64,000 bases of DNA, taken from NCBI GenBank assembly GCA_964392915.1, contig CAYMRS010000008.1, positions 5,968-69,967 on the forward strand. Reading direction: 5' to 3'. The DNA comes from JAAYUK01 sp964392915 (GTDB lineage Bacteria > Nitrospirota > Thermodesulfovibrionia > Thermodesulfovibrionales > Dissulfurispiraceae). Shown piece after piece: positions 8,780 through 17,244 of the stretch (positions are counted from its first letter, which is position 1; every line of letters begins with the position of its first letter). The notes beneath the pieces were generated by a model. It made no database searches and had not been told where the DNA came from. It saw nothing but the letters and a program-made list of their open reading frames with translations. The position numbers and the translations under genes were made by a program.

Positions 8780-9521
8780 CTAGCCCAGAATGGCCGGGTT
8801 AATATAGTTGCCGGCACGAAGCACTGCCGTTCTCAGCTCGCCTGTATCGGCATTGTAGATAATGAGGCAGTTGAGCCGCCGCGAAGCGGTCGGTTTCGAA
8901 CTCCTGGTTCTTCGCCCGAGCGGAGCGAGGGTGACAGGAGTTCCGGCTCAACTGCCTCATTCTTCCCCGAGCGGAGCGAGGGGAAGAACCAGCGGGTGGT
9001 ACATGCAATGATCGTAGTATCCATGAATGAACGTCGGCTGCTGATTGCCATAGGTCGGGTCGTCTGTGCCGTCAAGGTCAAGAAGTATGATCCGCTTGGG
9101 TTTCTGTTTCTTCTTGCGCTGCACATACCGATCAACAAACAGCTCGGCCATCCGATACAGGTCTGAAATCGTTATCATATTTTCCAGGCGGCTCAAGGTC
9201 GGCTGCGACGCAAGGTCGGTATCCCGGAGATTTCTCTCACATGCCGCCTTCAGGCTCGGATCGCTTCTCAGTATATCCGGACGCTCTTCGGGACACTCTA
9301 ATCTGCTAAACAACAAGTGTTCGCAGATTATGCTCTGTGTAGCGGCTATCTCTGCGGTCTATGATGCTCTCAGAAAGACCTTTGCTCAGTGAAAGACGCT
9401 CATCTGCCTGTCGCATCAATAGCAGCCCGCTGTCGGAGGGTATCTCTCCTCCACAGAAATCTACCATCAGCTTCTTTTTCCTCTTGAATCCAAAGCTCAG
9501 TTGTGTGCTACACTTTGTCAT
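8780..9521 (-). pseudogene. IS1380-family transposase remnant
   Basis: From the ATG at 9521 the frame reads MTKCSTQLSFGFKRKKKL and on through LMVDFCGGEIPSDSGLLLMR, typical of the family N-terminus, to about 9306. There the frame breaks and a segment is missing. The next frame (from about 9316) reads ILRSDPSLKAACERN, ASQPTLSRLEN, DLYRMAELFVDRYV and IILLDLDGTDDPTYG, the catalytic-Asp region. It then reaches YHPLV, where a palindromic insert interrupts it, and resumes as IYNADTGELRTAVLRAGN before running straight into the IS end. Everything beyond is deleted, so the gene cannot be functional. Confidence 0.88.
8861..8986. repeat. 126-bp palindromic repeat cluster nested in the transposase remnant
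   Basis: Removing this segment rejoins the transposase frame exactly (HPLV then IYNADTG), so it is an insertion. It contains the inverted pair AATGAGGCAGTTGAGCC (8861-8877) and GGCTCAACTGCCTCATT (8945-8961). It also has two direct copies of CCGAGCGGAGCGAGG (8916-8930 and 8967-8981), and the second copy sits in a hairpin with 9-bp arms (TTCTTCCCC/GGGGAAGAA). It resembles a composite of short mobile palindromes (REP- or MITE-like) and encodes nothing. Confidence 0.7.
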
Positions 9522-9689
9522 AGCCAACTCCTCTGTCTTGGTGTTTTTAAGTCCTTTCAAACTCAATGATACCAAAGATTCAGATGGAGTTGGCTTCTTT
9601 TTGTGTGATTTGTTTATGAATTATCTGGGCTAGTTTTCCCGAAGGTGTTGTAAAATAGATGCACATTTCAGACAGCGCAGGAGTTCATC

Positions 9690-10520
9690 ATGGACGACAT
9701 CCAGAAAAAAATCTTGTTTGAAGACTTTCAGATTCCCGGAATGCCGGACACCGCGGCGCAGGTTGTCGCCGCGCTTCAGGACAACTTTTGCTCGGTACAG
9801 AAGCTGGAAGAAGTTATCTGCCGTGACCCTGCCCTGACTGCTGAGGTGCTCAAAATCGTGAATGCCCCGCTTTATGCGTCAGGCAAATCGGTCAAGACTG
9901 TCGCGGAAACCATCATGTTTATCGGCTTGGGCAATTTGGTTACGCTGGTCTCCATCGCCGCCTTGACAAATGAATGCATGAGCGGCACTATGGATAAGGA
10001 CATTATCCGTCATCTGCTTGCCGTTTCCTCTGCCGCGACCCAGCTTGCCGAACAGGCCGATGCAGTGAAAGTTCGCCGCGAAGTGGCGGTTGTTGCCGGA
10101 CTGCTGCATGATATCGGAAAGATTGTCTTGCTCACCAACCTGCCGGGCAACTATGCCAAGGTGCGAGCGAAGGTGCTCGAAAGCGGCAGGCCGTTTGCGC
10201 ATGTGGAGCAGGAGTTGCTCGGTTTTAATCATTGCGCGGTAGGCGTTCTTCTGGCTCAGCGCTGGCACTTTCCGGCTGTTTACCAGTACGCGCTGGAGCA
10301 TCATCACGACGAGCCGATTTCGGAGGAGAAACTGTCCGAGGCGGATGCTCTCTGCTACATTATCCGCGCGGCTGACAAGATGGTGCTTGATGCCGGGATA
10401 GGAGCGGAAACCTCAACCGAGCAGGATCTGACGAAGCTGTTGAAAGTGCTTGATATCGGCCAGCCGGCCTATGAGCGTATCGCAAAAAGCATTGGCGCCA
10501 TGAAAACCCTTGCCGTATAG
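9690..10520 (+). CDS. HDOD-domain protein
   Basis: This 276-residue single-domain protein is of the HDOD class, a relative of HD phosphohydrolases that usually lacks full metal chemistry and serves in signalling. Recognisable parts are IPGMPDTAAQVVAAL at the start, VICRDPALTAEVLKIVNAP (about 45-65), and the HD-like region VAGLLHDIGKIVLLTN (about 133-148), followed by LGFNHCAVGVLLAQRW and YALEHHHD. The HD pair and later His residues are retained here. A Shine-Dalgarno (GCAGGAG) precedes the ATG and TAAAAT about 40 nt upstream may be its -10. No partner domain reveals the input. Confidence 0.88.
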   Translation: MDDIQKKILFEDFQIPGMPDTAAQVVAALQDNFCSVQKLEEVICRDPALTAEVLKIVNAPLYASGKSVKTVAETIMFIGLGNLVTLVSIAALTNECMSGTMDKDIIRHLLAVSSAATQLAEQADAVKVRREVAVVAGLLHDIGKIVLLTNLPGNYAKVRAKVLESGRPFAHVEQELLGFNHCAVGVLLAQRWHFPAVYQYALEHHHDEPISEEKLSEADALCYIIRAADKMVLDAGIGAETSTEQDLTKLLKVLDIGQPAYERIAKSIGAMKTLAV

Positions 10521-10533
10521 AAACCCGGGCAGA

Positions 10534-11208
10534 CTAGTCCGGCTTCTTGATGTAGTGTTCCCAGACCTGCAAAAGCTCCCGCGTGGCTCGCACATCACGC
10601 GCGCAGTACCGGGCAATCTCGACATGCCGGCCGGCATGAAAGAGATCCTTCACGTCGGCCCCTGAAATGCCATCTTCCTTGGAGCTTTTGATTCCAAATG
10701 TCCGGCACCACATGTCAAGACTGAAGCGCCGCTTGACAGCACCGTAAAAGGTGAGCTGATCGCACAGGTCGATATGGGTCGTATAATAGCGGTTCGGCAT
10801 CAGGTCCCGCGTCGGCTTCACCCTGTTGACTGCGGACCGGACCAGAAGAAACGGACAGTCAAACGTGCGGCCATTGAATGTTATGAATTGACCGCATGAG
10901 GCCATAACCTTCCAGAAACGCTCAAGAAGCTCCAGCTCAGTACCGCACTGATAACAAATGCCATCTTCTTCAAACGGAAGCAGCATGTCTCCGGGAGTCT
11001 GGAAAAAGACCCAGCCTTTGCCGGTATCGGCATCGAGCATGCCGATGGTGACGATTTCTGCGGTATTCGGGTAAAGCGAAAGGCTGTCTTTTACTTTCTC
11101 CGCGTCCTCGTCGCTCTCGGCATAGCGCAGCAGATACTCCTGCGTGGCGCCCTCAAGAGCATCGAAGTCGTGCCCGACGGTTTCTATGTCGAAAATTATT
11201 CTTTTCAT
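10534..11208 (-). CDS. RNase H-like 3'-5' exonuclease (predicted PolB-like exonuclease family)
   Basis: This 224-residue protein starts MKRIIFDIETVGHDFD, with the Exo I Asp/Glu pair, and continues with QFITFNGRTFDCPFLLVR (Exo II Asp) and ARYCARDVRATRELLQ (Exo III Tyr/Asp region). It belongs to the predicted 3'-5' exonuclease family related to the PolB proofreading domain and acts on DNA or RNA ends. I place the start at 11208, directly before the beta strand that carries the first catalytic Asp. A GTG at 11250 would add 14 unconserved residues. It converges on the HDOD gene 13 bp away. Confidence 0.85.
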   Translation of the reverse strand: MKRIIFDIETVGHDFDALEGATQEYLLRYAESDEDAEKVKDSLSLYPNTAEIVTIGMLDADTGKGWVFFQTPGDMLLPFEEDGICYQCGTELELLERFWKVMASCGQFITFNGRTFDCPFLLVRSAVNRVKPTRDLMPNRYYTTHIDLCDQLTFYGAVKRRFSLDMWCRTFGIKSSKEDGISGADVKDLFHAGRHVEIARYCARDVRATRELLQVWEHYIKKPD

Positions 11209-11303
11209 ATCGTCAAACAATGATGCGTGGCCGGGGCTCAGTCCAGCCACGCTTCGGGTTTTCTAAAAATTATTCTTTACTACGTGCTGATTTTCAAACC
11301 CTC

Positions 11304-12620
11304 TTATGCTGCCTGCTTCGGCATCTGCTCAATAACCTTCCAAGTCTTCAGAATGTCGATGGCGCGAATCAGCTGGGTGTCGTCCTTTTCTTCCACTTCA
11401 AAGACAGCCTTTTCTTCATCTTCCTTGTCCTTCTTCAACGGTTCGCCCTTTTCGTTCAGCAGGTGACGGTCCAGGTCGCGTTCACGCATCACCGGCAGCT
11501 CTTTTACGTCTTTATTGTCCTTTGAAGCTTCGAGTTTCACGACAATATCCGGCGCAATGCCGATGCTCTGGATGCTGGTGCCGTTCGGCGTATAGTACTT
11601 TGCCGTGGTCAGGCGAAGCCCTGACCCATCGGACATCGGAACAAGGCTTTGCACCGATCCTTTGCCGAACGTCTGCACCCCGACAACCACCGCGCGCTTC
11701 CAGTCCTTCAAAGCGCCGGCTACGATTTCCGAGGCGCTGGCGCTTCCCTGATTGACAAGGACCACGATGGGAAGCTGATCATATATTTTAAACTCCGGCT
11801 CGGTAAAGTACTCCATCTTCTCCCCGGTCCGCCCTTTTATGTAGACAACTAGTTTCTTGGATGGCAGAAACTGTTCTGTAACCTCAACCGCAGTATTCAG
11901 GAGACCTCCCGGATTGTTCCGGAGATCGAGCACGAGCGATTTCATCCCCGCCTTCTGGAGCTCCGCAAGAGCCTTCGACATATCGCTCGCAGTCGTTTCC
12001 TGGAACTGGGTCAGCTTGATGTAGCCGATGTCATCGCGAATCATCTTGGACTTGACGCTCCGGATCTTGATGATATCGCGGATAACGGTAAAGTCCTTCG
12101 GCTCTTTCCAGCCGTCGCGGAAAATGCTCAGCGTCACCGGCTTGCCTTTCGGACCGCGCATACGGGTTACCGCATCATGAATGCCCATGTCCTTGGTCGA
12201 TTCGTTGTTAATCTTCAGGATCTTGTCTCCTGACTTCAGTCCCGCGCGGTAGGCGGGGGTGTCTTCAATAGGCGCAATAACGGTCAGTACGCCGTCTTTT
12301 GTCGCTATCTGAATGCCGAGACCGCCGAATTCGCCTTTGGTGTCAGCCTGAAATTCCTTGAACTGCTGCGGCGTCATATAGCCCGAATGCGGGTCCAGAG
12401 ACGTAAGCATGCCCTTGATGGCCCCGGTTATCAGGTCCTTGGTCTTGACCTCATCAACATAATTTTTTTTTATCATGGTCATGACTTCAGTAAAAAGCCT
12501 GAGATCTTCATAACTGCTCTGGGCGCTCACTGCCTGGATTCCCCATCTACCCATGACAATGCCGCCAAAAATAATGAGCAGCACTGCCGGAATCACTATG
12601 AGTCTTTTCCGCGAAAACAT
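11304..12620 (-). CDS. ctpA: S41 C-terminal processing protease (CtpA/Prc type)
   Basis: This 438-residue periplasmic serine protease has an N-terminal signal anchor (RLIVIPAVLLIIFGGIVMG), a PDZ domain (about 90-170, FGGLGIQIATKDGVLTV) and the S41 catalytic core with the Ser in GSASASEIVAGAL and the Lys in VGVQTFGKGSVQ, a Ser/Lys dyad. The acidic tail is Lys/Glu-rich. The family trims C-termini of envelope proteins and regulates murein hydrolases. AGGAGG at 12627-12632 lies 6 nt before the second of two in-frame ATGs, so I choose 12620 over 12626. It is last in the ftsE-ftsX-envC-ctp operon, 12 nt after the EnvC-like stop. Confidence 0.93.
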   Translation of the reverse strand: MFSRKRLIVIPAVLLIIFGGIVMGRWGIQAVSAQSSYEDLRLFTEVMTMIKKNYVDEVKTKDLITGAIKGMLTSLDPHSGYMTPQQFKEFQADTKGEFGGLGIQIATKDGVLTVIAPIEDTPAYRAGLKSGDKILKINNESTKDMGIHDAVTRMRGPKGKPVTLSIFRDGWKEPKDFTVIRDIIKIRSVKSKMIRDDIGYIKLTQFQETTASDMSKALAELQKAGMKSLVLDLRNNPGGLLNTAVEVTEQFLPSKKLVVYIKGRTGEKMEYFTEPEFKIYDQLPIVVLVNQGSASASEIVAGALKDWKRAVVVGVQTFGKGSVQSLVPMSDGSGLRLTTAKYYTPNGTSIQSIGIAPDIVVKLEASKDNKDVKELPVMRERDLDRHLLNEKGEPLKKDKEDEEKAVFEVEEKDDTQLIRAIDILKTWKVIEQMPKQAA

Positions 12621-12632
12621 CTTCATCCTCCT

Positions 12633-13871
12633 CTATCGCCTGCCGAGCCATTGCTGGGGATCGAGCGGCTTTCCTTTATAGCGAATTTCAAAATAGAGCC
12701 CGTTGCTTCCGGTTGCCTGAGATTCTCCGATCTCGCCTACCGGCTGATGTTCTTTTATTATAGCGCCGTTATGAGAAAATATCTTTGTCAGGTTCCCGTA
12801 TAAGGTATGATAACCAGCGCCGTGGCTGACAATAACCAGCTGGCCGTATCCCTTGAACGAGTCCGCGTGCACCACCCGGCCCTCCGCAACAGCCTTGGCA
12901 GGCGTGCCCGCCGCAGCCCTGATTGTCACGCCGCTCCGGAACACCGGCAGGTTAAAGATGGGATCGACCTGGCTGCCGTATTTCACCTCGACAGAGCCGT
13001 GTACCGGCCACGGGAGCTTTCCTTTCAGGCGGGCAAAAGCGCTGTCTTCATAGACCTCTTCCCTCTTCCCGCTGCTGGTCTGCCCGGAAGAGCCCTTTCT
13101 GCGGACCTGCTCTTTTTTTTCCGCTTCCCTGAGTATGTGGTCGAGCCGGTTCTGGTCTTCCTTGAGGCTCTGGATGAGATGCTCATATATTGATTTATCC
13201 TTGCGCACCTGTACCAGAAGCGCTTCGCGCCGCTTCTGCTTTTCTTTCAGCGACTCCTCGAGTTTTGCCAGTTTTTTCTCTTCCGCCTGAAGCGATTCCT
13301 TCAGCACCTTCAGATAATCCTGCTCTTTTCCCAGAACAACAAGCGTAGCCTGGTACTTTGCGATGACTTTCTGATCCTGAGCCGAAATATCTTTCAGATA
13401 GCGCATCAGGCGTATTGACTTGCCTAAATTTTCCGTCGTGAGCAAGACGAGAAGCGTATCGTTTTGCGTGTTGGCTTTCTGAAGGGCGCGCAAACGCTGC
13501 TTTAGATGATCGCGCTGTTTCTCAATTGCCGCGGAACTCGCCGCAATCTGGCTCTCAACAACGGCAATCTTCTCCTGAATGGCATGCATCCGCGCCCGCT
13601 GTTTTTTGTGCTGGCTTTCCACCTCGCGAAGCTCGTCGGCAGCCCTCCGGAGGTCGTCAAGCACTGACACCTCCATTTTCCTTGTCTGTTCAAGCTTTTT
13701 CTTCTGTTGGCGGAGCTCGCGGTCGATTTTCTTGTATTGCTCCCTGGTGCTGTCAGCAGAGAACGCATCCGGGGCGGGCAGAAACGCTGCCGCGACTGCG
13801 CAAATCAGGAGCACTGTTTTAATGAGGCAGGTGCCGAACGAAAAAACCGGATTGCGGACCTGTTTGAGCAT
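12633..13871 (-). CDS. envC: EnvC-like murein hydrolase activator (degenerate LytM/M23)
   Basis: This 412-residue exported protein has a signal peptide (about 14-38), a long coiled coil (about 42-260, rich in Gln/Lys/Glu) and a C-terminal M23 fold (about 295-412). The zinc ligands look lost: RSGVTI where peptidases have HxxxD, LYGNL where the HxH His would be, and GLYFEIRYKG in place of HxHFE. The ending, FEIRYKGKPLDPQQWLGRR, resembles E. coli EnvC closely. EnvC proteins bind FtsX through the coiled coil and activate amidases at the septum. The gene follows ftsX with no gap, which supports that role strongly. Confidence 0.9.
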   Translation of the reverse strand: MLKQVRNPVFSFGTCLIKTVLLICAVAAAFLPAPDAFSADSTREQYKKIDRELRQQKKKLEQTRKMEVSVLDDLRRAADELREVESQHKKQRARMHAIQEKIAVVESQIAASSAAIEKQRDHLKQRLRALQKANTQNDTLLVLLTTENLGKSIRLMRYLKDISAQDQKVIAKYQATLVVLGKEQDYLKVLKESLQAEEKKLAKLEESLKEKQKRREALLVQVRKDKSIYEHLIQSLKEDQNRLDHILREAEKKEQVRRKGSSGQTSSGKREEVYEDSAFARLKGKLPWPVHGSVEVKYGSQVDPIFNLPVFRSGVTIRAAAGTPAKAVAEGRVVHADSFKGYGQLVIVSHGAGYHTLYGNLTKIFSHNGAIIKEHQPVGEIGESQATGSNGLYFEIRYKGKPLDPQQWLGRR

Positions 13872-14750
13872 TCAGGAAAACCGGATCCTGCCGATTGCGA
13901 CAAGTGCACCGACAATGCCGAAAACAAGTCCCCCAAGCGGAAGCGCAACCGCGAGTTCATGCGGGAAAATGAGAGAGGTTACAAACGGCAACAGCGCGCC
14001 GAGCTGATTGATGAGCAGATGATGGCAGCCGTATGCGCCAAGCATGCCCAGCGACCCGCCAATAAGGCCTATCGTACCTCCTTCCATGAGAAACGGAAGG
14101 CGAATGAACGCGCCAGAGGCGCCGAGCAGCTTCAGGATTTCGACATCCTCCCGCTTGCGGTAGAAGAGGTTCTTGACGCTGCTGTAAATGACAAAAATGA
14201 CGCCGAAGGCAATCAGGCCGAACACGGCAAGTCCGATAGTAGTGACGGCATGCTTGAGCTGTGCGATGGCCTCGGCAATTTTTTCTCCGTTGTGGACCGA
14301 GTCCACTCCCGGCAGGGTCATCAGGTTTTCCGAGATGGCGCGGACCGAGGCGACGGAAACGGATGCCTTTTTGAGCTTTACTTCAAGTGCGGAAGAAAGC
14401 GGGTTGTCCCTGAGTCCTTCCAGAACAGTGCCTATATCAGCGACGGACTTCTTCAGCTCATCGAGCGCCTGCTCTTTGGAAATGTAGTTCACTTCGGCAA
14501 CGTCGTCCCGTTTTTTGATCTGCGCGGTCAGATCCTCCACCTGCTGCTGGGTGAGCCCGTCTTTCAGATACACGGAGATTGAAAAACGCTCCGGAAGCTT
14601 TCCGGTCAGATTTTCAATATTGTACAGTGCAAAATACATGAGCGTTACAATAAGCAGACTTGTCGCCACAGCCAGCACGGTCAGCAGATTAATCCACTTT
14701 TCACGCCAGATGCTCTGCAGCGCGACATGGAGAGGATAAGGAAGCTGCAT
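13872..14750 (-). CDS. ftsX: Cell division protein FtsX
   Basis: This 292-residue membrane protein has the FtsX topology: one N-terminal helix (about 22-45), a large extracytoplasmic domain (about 46-165, including the FSISVYLKDGLTQQQVEDL segment), then three helices toward the C-terminus. FtsX is the membrane subunit of an ABC-type complex that transmits FtsE ATP hydrolysis to periplasmic hydrolase activators. Its ATG overlaps the ftsE stop by 1 nt (TAATG), and its stop abuts the EnvC-like start, so FtsE, FtsX and activator are translationally linked. The length is usual for the family. Confidence 0.95.
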   Translation of the reverse strand: MQLPYPLHVALQSIWREKWINLLTVLAVATSLLIVTLMYFALYNIENLTGKLPERFSISVYLKDGLTQQQVEDLTAQIKKRDDVAEVNYISKEQALDELKKSVADIGTVLEGLRDNPLSSALEVKLKKASVSVASVRAISENLMTLPGVDSVHNGEKIAEAIAQLKHAVTTIGLAVFGLIAFGVIFVIYSSVKNLFYRKREDVEILKLLGASGAFIRLPFLMEGGTIGLIGGSLGMLGAYGCHHLLINQLGALLPFVTSLIFPHELAVALPLGGLVFGIVGALVAIGRIRFS

Positions 14751-15412
14751 TACCCGACCTCCTCGCCGATGATGTTGCCGGTATCGAGCCGGATCACCCG
14801 GCTGCCGGTCCGGCGGTACATATCCTGAAAATGTGTGGCTATGACGACGGTTGTTCCCTGCAGATGAATCTCGTGAAAAATTGAGATGATATCCTGAGCG
14901 ATTTCTTCGTCGAGATTGCCGGTCGGCTCGTCCGCGAGGATAACCAGAGGATTTGCGACGATTGCGCGCGCGATGACAATACGCTGCTGTTCGCCGCCGG
15001 ACAACGTCTTCGGAAAGACATCAATTTTGTGGCGCAGATGAACTTTTCTCAATGCTTCAAGGACACTCGGCTTGACGTCCCGATCCCGCATGCCGCGAAT
15101 CTGCAGGGGAAGCGCGACATTCTCAAAGACCGTCAGGTCATTCTTGAGCTTGAAGTCCTGAAATACGATGCCTATGGAACGGCGCAATGCCGGAATCTCG
15201 TGCTCCTTCATGTGCGGAAAATGAAAATCACCGATCGTGATTTCCCCTTCATCCGGCATCTCTTCAGCATAGATAAGTTTCAGCAGCGTCGTCTTGCCGG
15301 CGCCGCTGTGCCCGGTCACAAAGATCATTTCCCTCCTGTCGACCTTGAAGGAGATGTTCCGCAGCACCGACTGCCCATCATAATACTTTGCGACGTTCTT
15401 GAACTCGATCAT
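14750..15412 (-). CDS. ftsE: Cell division ATP-binding protein FtsE
   Basis: This 220-residue ABC ATPase has Walker A GHSGAGKTT near residue 36, the Q-loop in IVFQDFKL, the signature LSGGEQQRIVIARA, Walker B VILADEPTGNLD and a switch His in VIATH. It begins MIEFKNVAKYYDGQSVLRNI, as FtsE proteins do. It powers FtsX in septal peptidoglycan remodelling. It is the first gene of the ftsE-ftsX-envC-ctp set and lies 11 nt downstream of the transketolase C-subunit gene, so the two operons may be co-transcribed. Confidence 0.96.
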   Translation of the reverse strand: MIEFKNVAKYYDGQSVLRNISFKVDRREMIFVTGHSGAGKTTLLKLIYAEEMPDEGEITIGDFHFPHMKEHEIPALRRSIGIVFQDFKLKNDLTVFENVALPLQIRGMRDRDVKPSVLEALRKVHLRHKIDVFPKTLSGGEQQRIVIARAIVANPLVILADEPTGNLDEEIAQDIISIFHEIHLQGTTVVIATHFQDMYRRTGSRVIRLDTGNIIGEEVG

Positions 15413-15423
15413 TAATGGATGCC

Positions 15424-16407
15424 CTATTTCTGAGCCATGCCTGCCTGAGCGGTTTCTGCTATCGCCTCCGGCGTCAGCCCGAAGATCTGCAGAAGTTCAT
15501 CGGCGGGTCCTGAACAGCCAAAGGTGTCCTGCACGCCAATCTTCCGGATCAGCACGGGATGCTTCTCCGAAAGGTACTCAGCGACTGCGCCTCCGAGTCC
15601 GCCGATCACAGAATGCTCTTCACAGGTAACAATAAACCTTGATGCCTTTGCAGCTTCAAGGAGTAGCGCGGTGTCAATCGGCTTGACCGACACCATGTTG
15701 ATGACACCGGCGTCAATACCTGCCCGCACAAGCAGTTCTTTTGCCTTGAGCGCCATGGGAAGCATAATGCCGATGGCGATGATATTCACATCCTTGCCGA
15801 TGCCAAATGAGTATCCTTTGCCGATCTCGAAACGATAGTCCTGCGGCAGGCATGCCGGAACCTTTGCGCGGCCGAGACGGACATAGACCGGGCCATCAAA
15901 TGCGGCTGCCGCCTGAATGACCTGGCGGGTCTCATAGCCGTCAGACGGAACGATGACCGTCATGCCCGGCAATACGCGCATCAGCGCGACATCTTCAAGC
16001 GCCTGATGCGATGCGCCGTCTTCTCCGACCGTCAGGCCGCTGTGCGTTGCGCAGAGTTTTACGTTCAGGTGTGAGTAGCAGATCGTCTGGCGAATTTGTT
16101 CCCATGCGCGGCCTGTCTCAAAAACCGCAAAGGTCGAGGCAAATGGTATCTTGCCCGCAAGCGCGAGCCCGGCCGCCGTGCCGACCATATCCTGCTCGGA
16201 AATGCCCATATTGAAGAAACGCTCCGGAAAGAGCTTCGAAAATTTGGCGGTCTTGGTCGATCCGGAAAGATCCGCATCAAGAACAACTATTTTTTCATTT
16301 GCCGCGCCCAGTTCGGCCAGTGTCGTGCCGTATGCATCACGCGTTGCCACGCTCTGGCCGCAGAAATCGGTGGTAGTCTGTGGTTTGGTCTCTTCTCTGC
16401 TGCCCAT
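15424..16407 (-). CDS. Transketolase, C-terminal subunit
   Basis: This 327-residue protein covers the pyrimidine-binding and C-terminal domains of transketolase. The catalytic Glu that activates thiamine diphosphate is in NMGISEQDMVGTAAGLA near residue 95. The downstream SHQALEDVALMRVLPGM and YVRLGRAKVP regions are typical. With the subunit encoded just upstream it forms a two-chain transketolase, which interconverts pentose-phosphate sugars and supplies ribose-5-phosphate and erythrose-4-phosphate. Its ATG follows the partner's stop directly (TAAATG), so translation is coupled. Split enzymes of this kind occur in many anaerobes and archaea. Confidence 0.94.
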   Translation of the reverse strand: MGSREETKPQTTTDFCGQSVATRDAYGTTLAELGAANEKIVVLDADLSGSTKTAKFSKLFPERFFNMGISEQDMVGTAAGLALAGKIPFASTFAVFETGRAWEQIRQTICYSHLNVKLCATHSGLTVGEDGASHQALEDVALMRVLPGMTVIVPSDGYETRQVIQAAAAFDGPVYVRLGRAKVPACLPQDYRFEIGKGYSFGIGKDVNIIAIGIMLPMALKAKELLVRAGIDAGVINMVSVKPIDTALLLEAAKASRFIVTCEEHSVIGGLGGAVAEYLSEKHPVLIRKIGVQDTFGCSGPADELLQIFGLTPEAIAETAQAGMAQK

Positions 16408-17244
16408 TTATTCTCCCAGTTCCTTTAACGCGATAGAGAGTTCATTCTTATTCGGCGTTACTCCGTGGAATTCGGCCTTGTCTTCAAAAACCGAAACGCC
16501 TTTGCCCTTGACCGTCCGCGCGAGAATGACCGTCGGCTTGCCCTTGACGGTTTCCGCCGCATCGAGCGCCGCGACAATCGCCTGCATATCATGGCCGTCG
16601 ATCTCAATCGTGTTCCAGCCGAACGCCTGCCACTTTGCGCCGACCGGATCGATGCACATGACGTCTGCACAGCGTCCATCGATCTGGAGGCCGTTGAGAT
16701 CAACAATCGCGCAGAGAGTGTCGAGCTGATAGTGGCCTGCCGACATCGCCGCCTCCCAGACCTGACCCTCCTGAATTTCGCCATCGCCGAGCATGCAATA
16801 AACCCGTGCGGAAACCCTGTCGAGCCGCAGGCCCAAAGCTATGCCGTTTGCAATTGAAAGCCCCTGCCCCAGAGATCCGGTTGAGACCTCTACGCCGTTC
16901 AGCAGTTTCGATGACGGGTGGCCCTGGAGCGGGCAGCCGACCTTGCGGAGACTGCCAAGCAGTGCCTTGTCAAAATAACCGGCAAGCGCAAGCGCGCCGT
17001 AGAGAACCGGCGCCGCATGTCCCTTCGAAAGAATAAAGCGATCGCGCTCCGGCCAGTTCGGATCATCAGCGCGATGGCGCATTTTGTAAAAATAGAGCGC
17101 GGCAACAACATCCGCGGCAGAGAGAGAGCCGCCGGTATGGCCGGATCCCGACTCCGCAAGCATCTTCACGATTTCGACCCTGAGCTTTCGTGCCTGCTCC
17201 TTGAGCTGGGTGACGTCAGCGTTTTTTCCTGCTTCAGCAGCCAT
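16408..17244 (-). CDS. Transketolase, N-terminal (thiamine diphosphate-binding) subunit
   Basis: This 278-residue protein has the N-terminal transketolase signatures: SGSGHTGGSLSAADVVAALY near residue 33, the HGHPS-like QGHPSSKLLNG, GSLGQGLSIANG, and the ThDP/Mg motif GDGEIQEGQVWEAAM through IVDLNGLQIDG. It pairs with the gene at 15424-16407. A strong ribosome-binding site (AAAGGGAG) precedes the ATG, and TATAAT on the minus strand at 17278-17283 is a plausible -10 for the operon. Confidence 0.94.
   Translation of the reverse strand: MAAEAGKNADVTQLKEQARKLRVEIVKMLAESGSGHTGGSLSAADVVAALYFYKMRHRADDPNWPERDRFILSKGHAAPVLYGALALAGYFDKALLGSLRKVGCPLQGHPSSKLLNGVEVSTGSLGQGLSIANGIALGLRLDRVSARVYCMLGDGEIQEGQVWEAAMSAGHYQLDTLCAIVDLNGLQIDGRCADVMCIDPVGAKWQAFGWNTIEIDGHDMQAIVAALDAAETVKGKPTVILARTVKGKGVSVFEDKAEFHGVTPNKNELSIALKELGE

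Larger units (their letters stand above)
8780..9633 (-). mobile_element. Decayed IS1380-family insertion sequence
   Basis: The ends carry the matching inverted sequence CTAGCCCAGA (8780-8789) and TCTGGGCTAG (9624-9633). Inside is a degenerate IS1380-type transposase on the minus strand. The element is about 854 bp where intact members are about 1.7 kb, so roughly half is deleted. Its transposase-proximal end (9500-9633) is nearly identical to the element starting at 63848, showing both come from one IS lineage. Confidence 0.85.

Noticed and set aside
11225..11252. Hairpin GCGTGGC...GCCACGC followed by a T-containing stretch on the plus strand, considered as a terminator.
   Set aside because: No plus-strand gene ends nearby; both flanking genes are on the minus strand and no T-run follows in that direction.
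13707..14582. Plus-strand open frame (291 codons) opposite ftsX and envC.
   Set aside because: Shadow frame with no motif; FtsX and EnvC-like proteins are clearly encoded on the other strand.
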